Made by a program: the position numbers and the translations under genes. Of a stretch of 64,000 nt of DNA, positions 1 through 9,128 are shown in pieces. Position 1 is the stretch's first letter; each line of letters starts with the position of its first letter. The notes below the pieces were generated by a model. That model searched no databases and was not told where the DNA came from. It worked only from the letters and a program-made list of their open reading frames with translations. The stretch comes from an uncultured Porphyromonadaceae bacterium (GTDB taxonomy: Bacteria; Bacteroidota; Bacteroidia; Bacteroidales; Coprobacteraceae): assembly GCA_900545915.1 (NCBI GenBank), contig URAV01000007.1, forward strand, positions 46,198 to 110,197, read 5' to 3'.

Positions 1-6
1 TATAAA

Positions 7-40
7 ACGCAGAGATATTCTCTTTGGTATATCTCTGCGT
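7..40 (-). terminator. Hairpin downstream of argH
   Basis: A perfect 12-bp stem (ACGCAGAGATAT with ATATCTCTGCGT) encloses a 10-nt loop. On the minus strand it follows the argH stop and is followed by a short T-rich stretch. On the plus strand it is followed by a longer T-rich stretch, so it may terminate in both directions. Confidence 0.6.
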
Positions 41-82
41 GTGAAGAATTTATTTTTTTCTTTAAAAATCTTTGATCTTTTA

Positions 83-1426
83 TCAAGATTTCCCTAAAAG
101 AGCAGCTTCAGCCGATTCGATTTTGTTAAAATCAAATCCGTCTATAACTTGCTGTTTTAGTAAAGATATGCGATCATTGCAGAGGTTACCGATACTGCCT
201 TCATGTGTATGTTGTACATGTTTATCGGGTTCAAATGTTCCGGCTTCGATACTCAATCCGACCTGTTTGTAAGCATCCCGAAATGGTACTCCTGAAAGGG
301 TCAGACGGTTGACTTCTTCAACACTGAATATCAATTTGTATTTATCATCGTCCAGAATATGAGTGTTTACGGTCATATGGCTCATCATTTCCGTTACCAT
401 GCGCAAACATTCCTTTAGTTCATCAAAAGCCGGCAAAAATATTTCTTTAATGATTTGCAGGTCTCTAAAATATCCTGAGGGAAGATTATTGGAAATCAGT
501 GTAATCTGATACGGAAGAGCTTGTATTTTATTACATTTGGCACGAGTTAATTCGAATACGTCCGGATTTTTCTTATGAGGCATGATGCTTGATCCTGTAG
601 TATATTCGTCCGGAAGTTTGATGAATCCGAAATTTTGGGAGTTAAATAAACAGGCATCAAAAGCCAATTTCGACAATGTTGCGGCGATCGATCCCATCGC
701 TGATGCGACAATCCGTTCGGTTTTTCCTCGTCCCATTTGAGCATATACGACGTTATAATCCATAGAATCGAATCCTAAAAGTCGGGTAGTCATTGTCCGA
801 TTCAGAGGAAATGATGAGCCGTATCCGGCAGCAGACCCCAACGGGTTTCTGTTACAGATGCGATAAGCCGCTTGCATGACGGAAAGATCATCGACGAGAC
901 TCTCTGCGTAAGCGCCAAACCAAAGCCCGAATGAAGAGGGCATGGCAACTTGCAAATGCGTATATCCGGGCATTAAAATATTTTTATATGTATTGCTTTG
1001 TCGGATTAATGCATTTATCAAATTATCGGAAAGTTCGACAAGGGTCTTTATCTCACTGCGAATGAATAGTTTTAGATCCACGAGCACTTGGTCGTTTCGA
1101 GAACGTCCACTGTGTATTTTTTTTCCAATATCTCCTAATTTACGGGTCAGCATCAGTTCTACTTGCGAATGAACATCCTCAATACCATCTTCTATAATGA
1201 ACTCGCCTTTTTGGATTATGGCGTAAATGTTCCGAAGTTCTCCGGTCAGAATATCCAGTTCGTTTTTTGTTAATAATCCGATACTTTCGAGCATTGTAAT
1301 ATGAGCAATAGAACCCAATACATCATACGGAGCAAGATAAAGATCCATTTCTCTGTCTCTTCCTACTGTAAATCGGTCTATATCCGCATTTACCTGAACA
1401 TTCTTTTCCCAGAGTTTCTGTGCCAT
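83..1426 (-). CDS. argH: Argininosuccinate lyase
   Basis: Last enzyme of arginine biosynthesis: splits argininosuccinate into arginine and fumarate in the cytoplasm. The 447-residue protein is the usual length. Superfamily signatures are visible: HSGRSRNDQ at residues 105-113, the TH pair at 156-157, and the mobile loop GSSIMPHKKNPD at 278-289, which carries the catalytic serine. It is the last gene of a leftward run recX-comF-pyrE-SRPBCC-argH, 11 bp after its neighbour, and is followed by a hairpin terminator. The pairing with pyrE fits shared use of carbamoyl-phosphate products, which is inference only. Confidence 0.95.
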   Translation of the reverse strand: MAQKLWEKNVQVNADIDRFTVGRDREMDLYLAPYDVLGSIAHITMLESIGLLTKNELDILTGELRNIYAIIQKGEFIIEDGIEDVHSQVELMLTRKLGDIGKKIHSGRSRNDQVLVDLKLFIRSEIKTLVELSDNLINALIRQSNTYKNILMPGYTHLQVAMPSSFGLWFGAYAESLVDDLSVMQAAYRICNRNPLGSAAGYGSSFPLNRTMTTRLLGFDSMDYNVVYAQMGRGKTERIVASAMGSIAATLSKLAFDACLFNSQNFGFIKLPDEYTTGSSIMPHKKNPDVFELTRAKCNKIQALPYQITLISNNLPSGYFRDLQIIKEIFLPAFDELKECLRMVTEMMSHMTVNTHILDDDKYKLIFSVEEVNRLTLSGVPFRDAYKQVGLSIEAGTFEPDKHVQHTHEGSIGNLCNDRISLLKQQVIDGFDFNKIESAEAALLGKS

Positions 1427-1437
1427 GAAAATTTTTT

Positions 1438-1851
1438 TTATTCGTAAGTAATTGTCGTCAACATATCCGCCAGTTTTTCGATACCGTCTTGTAACGGTTT
1501 CGAAACCATTCCTTTAATGAGCATATTCAGTTCAGCCCGGCATGTAATTTTGATTTTTGTCTCTTGATCGGTTACAGGTAATAATTGTATCCATAAAAAG
1601 AGAGGTACCGGAGATTTCTCCGTTTCGAATTTGATCGTTTTGTAAGGTTCTCGTTCGATAATTCTTAGTCCGAGAGAACCAACCGGATTTACCGAGAATG
1701 AGCAACTGTCTGTGTCACAAGAGAAATCCTGTATTTTGTCGACAGGCAAGCGGTCTTTAATCTTTTCCAGATTTTTTAGATCGGATATCGTGTTAAAGAT
1801 GGTCTCTATATTTGCCGGAATAATTTTTATATTACTTTCGAATTGTGTCAT
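1438..1851 (-). CDS. SRPBCC-fold (START-like) protein
   Basis: A 137-residue protein that looks like a small helix-grip (SRPBCC/polyketide-cyclase-like) domain: an amphipathic start with IPANIETIFNTISDLKNLEKI, then alternating beta strands and a long C-terminal helix (LQDGIEKLADMLTTI). This layout is typical of the family, but the ligand is unknown. There is no signal peptide, so it should be cytoplasmic. The ATG at 1851 was chosen because the domain begins there; the in-frame extension to 1914 would overlap the end of pyrE. It lies 7 bp after pyrE and 11 bp before argH, so it is probably co-transcribed with both. Confidence 0.7.
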   Translation of the reverse strand: MTQFESNIKIIPANIETIFNTISDLKNLEKIKDRLPVDKIQDFSCDTDSCSFSVNPVGSLGLRIIEREPYKTIKFETEKSPVPLFLWIQLLPVTDQETKIKITCRAELNMLIKGMVSKPLQDGIEKLADMLTTITYE

Positions 1852-1858
1852 TTGCCGT

Positions 1859-2497
1859 TTATTTATCTTGATTCCATTTAGCAGGGTCGCGTCTCCATTC
1901 TTGTAAAGTAGCAAGATCTTCTTCTTCGATATACTTGGTTTCCAGAGCTACTTCCAGTACAGCATCGTAGTTACTGAGGGTAGTCAATTTTACATTTGCT
2001 GCTTTGAATCGTTCTTCCGCAATCGGGAAACGATAAGTGAAAATTGCTGCCATACCTATGACTTCGCAACCTGCGTTGCGTATGGCTTCTACGGCTTTGA
2101 GACTGCTTCCGCCGGTAGAGATCAAATCCTCTATGACAACGACCCGTTGTCCCGGAATCAAATTTCCTTCGATCAGATTTTCAAGTCCGTGATCTTTGGG
2201 CGTAGAACGCACATATACGTATGGTAAACCTAATTCGTCAGCGACTAAAGCTCCTTGAGCGATTGCCCCTGTCGCTACACCTGCAATAGCGTCGACATTT
2301 TCATATTTTTCCATAATCAGACGGCACAATTCGATTTTGATAAAAGAACGGAGTGCCGGATAAGATAAGGTCTTGCGATTATCCGTATAAATCGGCGATT
2401 TCCATCCTGAAGCCCATGTGAAGGAATTGGATGGCTGGAGTTTTACTGCACTGATTTTAAGCAATTTTTCAGCGACTAATCTCTCTAAACTTTTCAT
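1859..2497 (-). CDS. pyrE: Orotate phosphoribosyltransferase
   Basis: Converts orotate and PRPP to orotidine 5'-phosphate in pyrimidine biosynthesis. The 212-residue protein has the type I PRTase PRPP-binding motif VVVIEDLISTGGSSLKAV and the FTWASGWKSPIYTDNR segment near the N-terminus, both typical of PyrE. A good Bacteroidetes -7 element lies about 40 bp upstream (minus strand, 2539-2546). Genes downstream (SRPBCC-like protein, argH) follow with gaps of 7 and 11 bp, suggesting one transcript. Confidence 0.96.
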   Translation of the reverse strand: MKSLERLVAEKLLKISAVKLQPSNSFTWASGWKSPIYTDNRKTLSYPALRSFIKIELCRLIMEKYENVDAIAGVATGAIAQGALVADELGLPYVYVRSTPKDHGLENLIEGNLIPGQRVVVIEDLISTGGSSLKAVEAIRNAGCEVIGMAAIFTYRFPIAEERFKAANVKLTTLSNYDAVLEVALETKYIEEEDLATLQEWRRDPAKWNQDK

Positions 2498-2538
2498 GTT
2501 GTTATTGGTTCTATATTGTAACTCTTTTATTGTAAATG

Positions 2539-2546
2539 CAAAGTTA
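2539..2546 (-). promoter_or_regulatory. -7 element for pyrE
   Basis: On the minus strand this reads TAACTTTG, a full match to the Bacteroidetes TAnnTTTG -7 box, 41 bp before the pyrE ATG. No clear TTTG -33 box is seen. Confidence 0.5.
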
Positions 2547-2594
2547 CAAAAAACAGAACGAAAGAAAATTTTCTGGAATGATTTTTTCAGGTTC

Positions 2595-3296
2595 TTATTT
2601 GTTGTTTTGTTGAGTGATAGCTAAAGTTAAAAAAGAAATTTTACAATTTTCAGATTCCGATAATGCTTCAGCACATGCTAATAGAGTAGCTCCGGTAGTT
2701 ACGACATCATCGATCAGTAAAATATGTTTGTCTTTTATTTCTGCTGTTTCCTGAAAATAAAATGCCGAATGAGTGTTTAGCCAACGTTCATAGAGTGATT
2801 TATGAGTTTGACTTTCGTTTTTTTTCTTTCGGTATAATAAATGAGGACACACCTCTTTACCGATAACATCGGCGATACCTTTAGCGATCCATTCACTTTG
2901 GTTATATCCTCTGGCTCGCTCTTTGCTACGATGTAACGGAACAGGAACAATGATGTCTATGTCCTGAAGTTTTCCGTCTTTAAGCAGTTCCGAGGCGAAA
3001 AGAGTGCCCAAATATTTTCCGCAGAGCTTTTCTCCTTTGTATTTTATGTTGTGAATCAGATGTCTGTAATCCCCGTTTTGGGTAAAATAAAAGAAAGCGT
3101 ATGCGTCTTGTATGTCGATTTTCCCTCTGAACAATTGTTCCATTGGATGGGATTCTTTTTTGTGAAAATCGGTTCGGGGTATATTGTGAATACAATGAAG
3201 ACATAGAAATTCTTCGTGAGTTAGCAACGTTCTTCCACATACCCGGCAGGTGCGAGGATAAAATAGATCTATTATATTCCCGATCTGTTTTTTCAT
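2595..3296 (-). CDS. comF: ComF-family phosphoribosyltransferase-like protein
   Basis: A 233-residue ComF/GntX family protein. The N-terminus has a zinc-finger-like set of cysteines (CRVCG...CLHC, residues about 17-37). The C-terminus has a PRTase motif (ILLIDDVVTTGAT). The family is linked to DNA uptake in naturally competent bacteria, but its role in Bacteroidetes is unproven. Its start overlaps the end of recX by 4 bp, so translation is probably coupled. It lies about 100 bp before pyrE. Confidence 0.85.
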   Translation of the reverse strand: MKKQIGNIIDLFYPRTCRVCGRTLLTHEEFLCLHCIHNIPRTDFHKKESHPMEQLFRGKIDIQDAYAFFYFTQNGDYRHLIHNIKYKGEKLCGKYLGTLFASELLKDGKLQDIDIIVPVPLHRSKERARGYNQSEWIAKGIADVIGKEVCPHLLYRKKKNESQTHKSLYERWLNTHSAFYFQETAEIKDKHILLIDDVVTTGATLLACAEALSESENCKISFLTLAITQQNNK

Positions 3297-3760
3297 AGTT
3301 TCATGGATTGGATGACCGATTGTATGATATCCGGTTCAAACCCTCTGGATGCGGCAAATCGGAATAGTTTTGCGTGCAGGTCGTATTTATCGGATGCTTT
3401 TATATTTTTTTGTTTGTTTCCCAGAATCTGTAAAAGAGTATCCCGATATTGCTCTTCATCTATGTTGTGAAGAGTTTCATCGATTAATATTTCCGGAATC
3501 TTTTTTTGACGTAAAGCGTATGCTATTTTAATTCTTCCCCATTTGTTGAATCTGAATTTATCATTTGTGAATCCTTTTGCATAACGGGCTTCGTCGATAA
3601 AGCGTTGCTTTATCAGATATTCTATGATTTCAGAAGCTTCGGAGTTTTCAATTCCCCATTTTTTTAGTTTCTCGAATATGTCGTGACAGCATTGTTCTCC
3701 AGAAGAACAATATGCTGCTGCCTTGTGCAGAGCTTCTTGAGGCGATAAAGATTTAGACAT
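3293..3760 (-). CDS. recX: Regulatory protein RecX
   Basis: RecX modulates RecA filament activity. The 155-residue protein is the usual size and mainly helical, with the repeated three-helix RecX pattern; LIKQRFIDEARYAKGF and KIAYALRQKKIPEILIDETL are characteristic. It is the first gene of the leftward group and overlaps comF by 4 bp. Function is inferred from family resemblance. Confidence 0.85.
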   Translation of the reverse strand: MSKSLSPQEALHKAAAYCSSGEQCCHDIFEKLKKWGIENSEASEIIEYLIKQRFIDEARYAKGFTNDKFRFNKWGRIKIAYALRQKKIPEILIDETLHNIDEEQYRDTLLQILGNKQKNIKASDKYDLHAKLFRFAASRGFEPDIIQSVIQSMKL

Positions 3761-3859
3761 GGTGTATATAATGAAAGTTATTCGTTTTTTTTGTACTATT
3801 CTGTTTTATAAAAAAGAGAAAAAGATTTCGGAAAGAAAACAGGTCTTGTCATATCGGGG

Positions 3860-4705
3860 TTATCCGTTATTCTTTGCAGAGATAAATCTGTCTTTTCCCG
3901 AAATGTCTTTATATATGTGAACATCTGTGTAACCGTATGCTTCTATCATCTCTTGTGTCTCTTTCCCGAATAAAGCATTGATTTCGAAATAAAGGTTCTT
4001 TCCGGGCTTAAGAATACTTTTTCCGGCTTCTGCTATTTTTCGGTAAAAAAGTAACGGGTCGGAATCTTTTACAAATAAGGCGAGGTGAGGTTCATAGTCC
4101 AAGACATTCCTTTCCATTTCTTTTTTCTCCTTTTCGCAAATATAAGGGGGATTGCTTACAATCAGTTCATATTGGGGGATTTCTTCTGTATTAAGATTTA
4201 GAATATCTTTTAAATGAAAGGATACTTCGATACCGTTTTGTCGGGCGTTTCGTGCCGCTATGTTCAGGGCTTCGTGGGAAATATCCCAACCTTCTACTCG
4301 GGATTCAGGTAAGGATTTTGCCAGAGCTAATGCTATACATCCGCTTCCTGTACCGATGTCGAGGATGTTCCCTTTGAGCTTTTCATTTTCTTTTAAGATA
4401 AGCTCGACCAATTCTTCCGTTTCGGGGCGAGGAATCAGCACTCCGGGAGCTACGTTGATGTTTATTCCGTAAAATTTTGTATGTCCGAGAATATATTGGA
4501 TCGGTTCATTTCGTTTCAACCGTTGTAAGATAGTTTCGATCTCTTGGTGCTTACTTGTCGATAAAATGCTACTTTTGTGCAAAAGTATATCTGTAAGAGA
4601 ATATTGGCATACTTCTTCGAGAATGATGCGGGTCAATGCCTTGATTTCTCCGGCAGGATATATATCCTGTAAACAATTTTGGATACGTCGAATACTTTGT
4701 TCCAT
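3860..4705 (-). CDS. prmC: Peptide chain release factor N5-glutamine methyltransferase
   Basis: Methylates the glutamine of the GGQ motif of release factors RF1 and RF2 using SAM. The 281-residue protein has the expected N-terminal helical domain, the SAM-binding motif NILDIGTGSGCIALALA, and the family hallmark NPPY (in IVSNPPYICEKEK). PRPETEELVE is also typical of PrmC. It is divergent from ribD; a -7 element for it lies at 4728-4735. Confidence 0.95.
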   Translation of the reverse strand: MEQSIRRIQNCLQDIYPAGEIKALTRIILEEVCQYSLTDILLHKSSILSTSKHQEIETILQRLKRNEPIQYILGHTKFYGININVAPGVLIPRPETEELVELILKENEKLKGNILDIGTGSGCIALALAKSLPESRVEGWDISHEALNIAARNARQNGIEVSFHLKDILNLNTEEIPQYELIVSNPPYICEKEKKEMERNVLDYEPHLALFVKDSDPLLFYRKIAEAGKSILKPGKNLYFEINALFGKETQEMIEAYGYTDVHIYKDISGKDRFISAKNNG

Positions 4706-4727
4706 GTGCGGCTTGCTGCTTTGTGTA

Positions 4728-4735
4728 CAAAGATA
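4728..4735 (-). promoter_or_regulatory. -7 element for prmC
   Basis: Minus strand reads TATCTTTG, a full TAnnTTTG match, about 23 bp before the prmC start and inside the 43-bp gap to the divergent ribD gene. No clear -33 box. Confidence 0.5.
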
Positions 4736-4748
4736 AGAAAAATATAGT

Positions 4749-5798
4749 ATGAAATATTCGCATGAGGATCATTGCCGCTATATGCGTCGTTGTTTACAAT
4801 TGGCGGCATTAGGGCGCGGTCATGTATCTCCCAATCCTATGGTGGGAGCGGTAGTTGTGCATAAAGGAAAAATTATAGGAGAGGGGTATCATCGCAGGTA
4901 TGGAGACGCACATGCCGAAGTCAATGCCATCCGTTCGGTCAAGAATGAAGAATTGCTTAGAGAATCTACGATCTATGTTTCACTCGAACCTTGTTCTCAT
5001 TATGGAAAAACACCTCCGTGTTGCAAACTGATTATCGAAAAGCAAATACCTCGGGTCGTCATGGCCTGTTTCGATCCTTTTCCTGAAGTTTCCGGGCGAG
5101 GAGTCCGGATGTTGCGTGAGGCCGGAGTCGAGGTAATCACGGGGGTATTGGAAGAAGAGGCTATTCGTTTGAATGCTCATTTTATGACATTTCAAAAACT
5201 TCATCGTCCTTATATTCTCTTAAAGTGGGCACAAAGTTCCGATGGGTTTATCGATCGGATACGATCTTGTAGTGAGTCGCCGGTTTTATTTTCCAATGCT
5301 GCTACTTTAGCATCTGTGCATCGGTTAAGAGCTGAATATGATGCAATTTTAGTCGGGAGACGTACGGCGTTATATGATGATCCTTCTTTGACAGTACGTT
5401 ATTGGAGCGGTAAAAATCCGTTACGTTTGGTTATAGACCGGAGGTTAGAGCTTCCTGAAAATTTAAGATTGTTTTCTGATGGAAATCCGACATTAGTCAT
5501 TACGGAAAAAATACATGAACCGAGCGGTAATATTGAGTATTTGACAGTCGATTTCGCAAAGCCGATAATTCCGACACTGTTGCAGGAACTGTTTCGTCGG
5601 AAAATAAGCAGCTTGCTTGTAGAAGGAGGTGCGGTTCTGTTACAAAGTTTTATCGATTCGGATTGTTGGGATGAGATCCGGATAGAAGAGACTCCGTTTG
5701 AATTGAAAAACGGAGTCTGTGCACCGGTCGTAACTCGTGTTCCCGATCGATTTTTTTATTCCGGAGGACATTTGATTTCAAAAATATATCGTCGATAG
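4749..5798 (+). CDS. ribD: Bifunctional riboflavin biosynthesis deaminase/reductase
   Basis: Catalyses two consecutive riboflavin steps: deamination of the pyrimidine and NADPH reduction of the ribose side chain. The N-terminal half carries the zinc deaminase motif (HAEVNAI near residue 55, then PCSHYGKTPPCC). The C-terminal half is the reductase domain, with VGRRTALYDDPSLTVR and a LLVEGG motif. At 349 residues it is full length for a bifunctional RibD. No FMN riboswitch is visible in the 43-bp upstream gap. It is divergent from prmC. Confidence 0.95.
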   Translation: MKYSHEDHCRYMRRCLQLAALGRGHVSPNPMVGAVVVHKGKIIGEGYHRRYGDAHAEVNAIRSVKNEELLRESTIYVSLEPCSHYGKTPPCCKLIIEKQIPRVVMACFDPFPEVSGRGVRMLREAGVEVITGVLEEEAIRLNAHFMTFQKLHRPYILLKWAQSSDGFIDRIRSCSESPVLFSNAATLASVHRLRAEYDAILVGRRTALYDDPSLTVRYWSGKNPLRLVIDRRLELPENLRLFSDGNPTLVITEKIHEPSGNIEYLTVDFAKPIIPTLLQELFRRKISSLLVEGGAVLLQSFIDSDCWDEIRIEETPFELKNGVCAPVVTRVPDRFFYSGGHLISKIYRR

Positions 5799-6013
5799 AA
5801 ATGTCGGATAAATAGAGCTATTTGGCATGTATATCGAAAAACAGGACAGTTTTTCATCGGTTTTATTAATTTTGAAACTTGGCAAAATTAGAAATGGTTT
5901 TGCAACTATAATTTATGGTAATTTATAGATTGCTATTTTGTTGAAAAAAATCGTGGTTTACTATAAATTGTTATAATTATATGCAATACTGTGGCTAAAG
6001 CGAAAAATGTTTC

Positions 6014-6021
6014 TAATTTTG
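6014..6021 (+). promoter_or_regulatory. -7 element for the 6057 lipoprotein gene
   Basis: TAATTTTG matches TAnnTTTG exactly, 36 bp before the ATG at 6057. It lies inside the longer open frame that starts at 5991 and so supports the shorter start. Confidence 0.55.
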
Positions 6022-6056
6022 CAGCTTTAATAGCTATTAATGTAAAATATTTCAGC

Positions 6057-7607
6057 ATGAAAGTGTCTAAAATACTTTTTTCTCTTTTATCCGTATTTTT
6101 TATATTGTTTATTAGTTGCAATGATGCGGAAGATGAAGATGTGCCGTTGTATTCCTCTTATTCGAACACTATGGTAAAATCTTTTTATCTATCCGATGAT
6201 ACGGCCTCTATTGTTGATAATTTATCTAAGCGATTTTTTACGATCGATCTTGTATCCGGAAATATTTACAATGCAGATTCTTTACCTTACGGGACGGACA
6301 TTTCCCATTTGGTTGCAAATATGGAATTTTCATCTCCTTCAAAAGTTGAAATATATATAAAAGGTAAAGATGATTCGGGAAATGACAAAACTACGACGAT
6401 CAACTATTTAGAATCACCTTCCGACTCTATTGATTTCTCCGGCGGAAGAGGATCGGTAACCATGACCGTTGTTGCGGCAGACGGAACGACTCAACGAGAT
6501 TATGTGATCGATGTGCGGGTACATCAAGTAAAAGCAGATTCTTTGATTTGGGAGAATTTGTCAGGTAGCGGGCTGCCTGTATCGGATGCTGTTGCTCAGA
6601 AGACTTTGATGAAAAATGGTGTCGTTTATTGTTTTACCGAAAATGAATCGGGTGAATATTCTTTATCTAAAACGGCTACTCCGGGACAAGGAAACTGGCA
6701 AAAAGGTACTATTTCCGGAATATCCGATTTCGATATAAGTTCTATTGTCGTTTCTCCCGAAGGCTTTTTTGCGTTGTCCGGAGCATCAGACTCAAAGACG
6801 TTAGTATCTTCTTCTGATGGTGTTAGTTGGAATCCGGTAGCAGGTTCTTCTGCATTTTACAGTTTGATAGGAATGTACGAAAGTACCTTATTGGGAATAG
6901 TTAAGGACGGAAGTGTTTATAAGTATGCATCTTATCCTCAAGAAGGTGAATTGACGGTTGTCCCGGCAGATTTCCCCGTTTCGGGTTTTAGCAATACAGT
7001 CTCTTATAAAAGCGATTGGGGAACATCCCAAATTGTTTTTGTCGGCGGGCGATTAAGTGACGGGCACTCTTTTTCCAATTCGGTATGGGGGTTTGACGGA
7101 GAAAATTGGGTATCGTTGAATAATGTGAACGGAGGAGCGGGTGGAGCTCCGATTACACCGAGAGAAGGGGCTATGTTTTTTACATATTATACATATAAAT
7201 ATAATTCATCTCTTGACTATTACACTGAATTGTTGACATACTTTATTATAGGAGGATCGGATGGCACTAAAGTGTTGAATGATATTTATACTACAACAGA
7301 TTTGGGAGGTTTTTGGACGAAAGCAGAAGACGGCTCTTCCTTGTCTTTACCGAAAGATATTAAAGGTAGAGCTTTTGCGTCGGTTGTCGTATGTGAAGAG
7401 AGTCTTAATATCCGGTCATCTCAAATGTTGTGGAATACTATAGAGAGTCCTGTTATTCCGACAGGTATGCGGCGATATACAAAAGCTTTGACAACCGAGC
7501 CTGTACCTTTTATATATATGTTTGGCGGAGTGAATGAAAGCGGAGATTTGTATGATGAGGTGTGGCGGGGAGTAATCACACGGCTTACTTTTGAGCCTAT
7601 ACCTTAA
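6057..7607 (+). CDS. Lipoprotein, DUF6242-like, probable beta-propeller
   Basis: A 516-residue protein beginning with a lipoprotein signal (hydrophobic FILFISC, Cys about residue 20) followed by an acidic stretch (NDAEDEDV). An N-terminal immunoglobulin-like region (residues about 40-160) precedes repeated segments resembling Kelch or propeller blades (FVGGRLSDGHSFSNSVWGFDGENW, FIIGGSDGTKVLNDIYTTTD, MFGGVNESGDLYDEVWRG). I recognise this as the DUF6242 type found in Bacteroidales next to uppS-bamA; the biochemical role is unknown. The start at 6057 was chosen because it gives the signal peptide and a promoter lies just upstream. Confidence 0.7.
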   Translation: MKVSKILFSLLSVFFILFISCNDAEDEDVPLYSSYSNTMVKSFYLSDDTASIVDNLSKRFFTIDLVSGNIYNADSLPYGTDISHLVANMEFSSPSKVEIYIKGKDDSGNDKTTTINYLESPSDSIDFSGGRGSVTMTVVAADGTTQRDYVIDVRVHQVKADSLIWENLSGSGLPVSDAVAQKTLMKNGVVYCFTENESGEYSLSKTATPGQGNWQKGTISGISDFDISSIVVSPEGFFALSGASDSKTLVSSSDGVSWNPVAGSSAFYSLIGMYESTLLGIVKDGSVYKYASYPQEGELTVVPADFPVSGFSNTVSYKSDWGTSQIVFVGGRLSDGHSFSNSVWGFDGENWVSLNNVNGGAGGAPITPREGAMFFTYYTYKYNSSLDYYTELLTYFIIGGSDGTKVLNDIYTTTDLGGFWTKAEDGSSLSLPKDIKGRAFASVVVCEESLNIRSSQMLWNTIESPVIPTGMRRYTKALTTEPVPFIYMFGGVNESGDLYDEVWRGVITRLTFEPIP

Positions 7608-7696
7608 ATAAATAAAGGTGAAAAATGAATTCTTGAAATAATTTTAATCAAATTGTAGCGTTTTTATTATTAGGTTGCGTTTTTAAATGACATCAC

Positions 7697-8368
7697 ATGA
7701 AGAAGCTCCTTTTGATTATCATTATATCGATAGCTTCTATATCGGTAGTCCGAAGCCAGGATTTTAAGTATGAAATCGGTGCGGGCGCAGGTATAGGATT
7801 TTATATGGGGGATATTAATCCTTCAAAAATATTTCGAAAGCCGGGAGCGGTTTTCGGAGCGGTATTTCGAAGAAACCTGAATTATCGCTGGGCTATAAAA
7901 TGTGATTTGGCGACGTCCGGTATCAAGGGTGATACAAGAGGAATGTCCAATGTCTTTCCCGGAGGAACTTATTATGTATTTAAGCGACAGTTGATCGATA
8001 TGGGTGCTCAAGCGGAATTTAACTTTTTCCATTATGGATGGGGGTACTCTTATTTAGGAACAAAGCGTTTTTCTCCATATCTGTTAGGCGGGGTGGGGAT
8101 TACGGCAGTCCCTAAAAAAGGTGACGGATATTTTAGTTTGAATATACCTATCGGAGTGGGGCTGAAGTATAAGTTGGCCGAGAGATGGAATATCGGTTTT
8201 GAATTTTCTATGAGGAAATCTTTAGGAGATAAGCTTGACGGAAAAGTTTTGGACGATCCTTATAAAATTCAAAGTTCTGCATTTAAGAATACCGATTGGT
8301 ATTCTTTTACATGGTTTACAATAACTTATGATTTCGGGCGTAAAAAGACTATTTGCAATAACTTATAA
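7697..8368 (+). CDS. Outer-membrane beta-barrel protein, DUF6089-like
   Basis: A 223-residue protein with a cleavable signal peptide (LLLIIIISIASISVVRSQ) and a pattern of amphipathic strands rich in aromatic residues and glycine, ending with FTWFTITYDFGRKK, as in small beta-barrels. It resembles DUF6089 proteins, which in Bacteroidales commonly lie directly before uppS and bamA. It is 22 bp before uppS and probably co-transcribed. A role in envelope assembly is inferred from position only. Confidence 0.7.
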   Translation: MKKLLLIIIISIASISVVRSQDFKYEIGAGAGIGFYMGDINPSKIFRKPGAVFGAVFRRNLNYRWAIKCDLATSGIKGDTRGMSNVFPGGTYYVFKRQLIDMGAQAEFNFFHYGWGYSYLGTKRFSPYLLGGVGITAVPKKGDGYFSLNIPIGVGLKYKLAERWNIGFEFSMRKSLGDKLDGKVLDDPYKIQSSAFKNTDWYSFTWFTITYDFGRKKTICNNL

Positions 8369-8390
8369 TAAAAAATAATGAGATCGACTT

Positions 8391-9128
8391 ATGTCGTATT
8401 TAGAGAAAATAGATAAAACACGTTTGCCTCAACATATTGCTATCATAATGGATGGTAATGGTCGTTGGGCGAAGGAGCGGAATATGGAACGTACTTACGG
8501 CCATAAATATGGTGTAGATGCCGTACGTACTGTTACAGAAGCTGCTGTTGAAATTGGTGTTAAGTATCTTACATTATATACTTTTTCAACGGAAAACTGG
8601 TCACGTCCGGATGAAGAAATAACGGCTTTAATGGCTCTTATGGTAATGGCTATTGAAAGGGAAACTCCGGATTTGATGAAGAATAACGTTCGTTTGAATG
8701 CTATCGGGGATTTGTCGCGTATGCCGGATGAAGTTAAGGCGCGGTTAGATAATTGTATAGTACAAACCTCTGTTAATACCGGGCTTACATTGATATTGGC
8801 ATTAAGTTATTCTTCCCGGTGGGAAATTACGGATGCTACAAAACGCATTGCTACAGATGTCGCTTCGGGACAGCTTGCAATAAATGATATTGACGAATCT
8901 TTGATCAGTTCTCGTTTGACGACTGCTGCATTTCCTGATCCGGATTTATTGATTCGTACCGGAGGTGAATTACGGATCAGTAATTTTTTAATGTGGCAGC
9001 TCTCTTATGCCGAACTTTATTTTACAGAAGAATATTGGCCTGATTTCGGTAAGGAGAGTCTATATAAAGCTATCTGCGATTATCAGTCACGCGAACGACG
9101 GTTCGGAAAAATAAGTGAACAGTTATGA
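8391..9128 (+). CDS. uppS: Isoprenyl transferase (undecaprenyl diphosphate synthase)
   Basis: Cis-prenyltransferase that builds the C55 lipid carrier precursor for peptidoglycan and surface polysaccharides. The 245-residue protein has the diagnostic IIMDGNGRWAKERN motif with the catalytic aspartate, the TLYTFSTENW segment, and DLLIRTGGELRISNFL plus YAELYFTEEYWPDF near the C-terminus. Its stop overlaps the bamA ATG (ATGA), so the two are translationally coupled. Confidence 0.97.
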   Translation: MSYLEKIDKTRLPQHIAIIMDGNGRWAKERNMERTYGHKYGVDAVRTVTEAAVEIGVKYLTLYTFSTENWSRPDEEITALMALMVMAIERETPDLMKNNVRLNAIGDLSRMPDEVKARLDNCIVQTSVNTGLTLILALSYSSRWEITDATKRIATDVASGQLAINDIDESLISSRLTTAAFPDPDLLIRTGGELRISNFLMWQLSYAELYFTEEYWPDFGKESLYKAICDYQSRERRFGKISEQL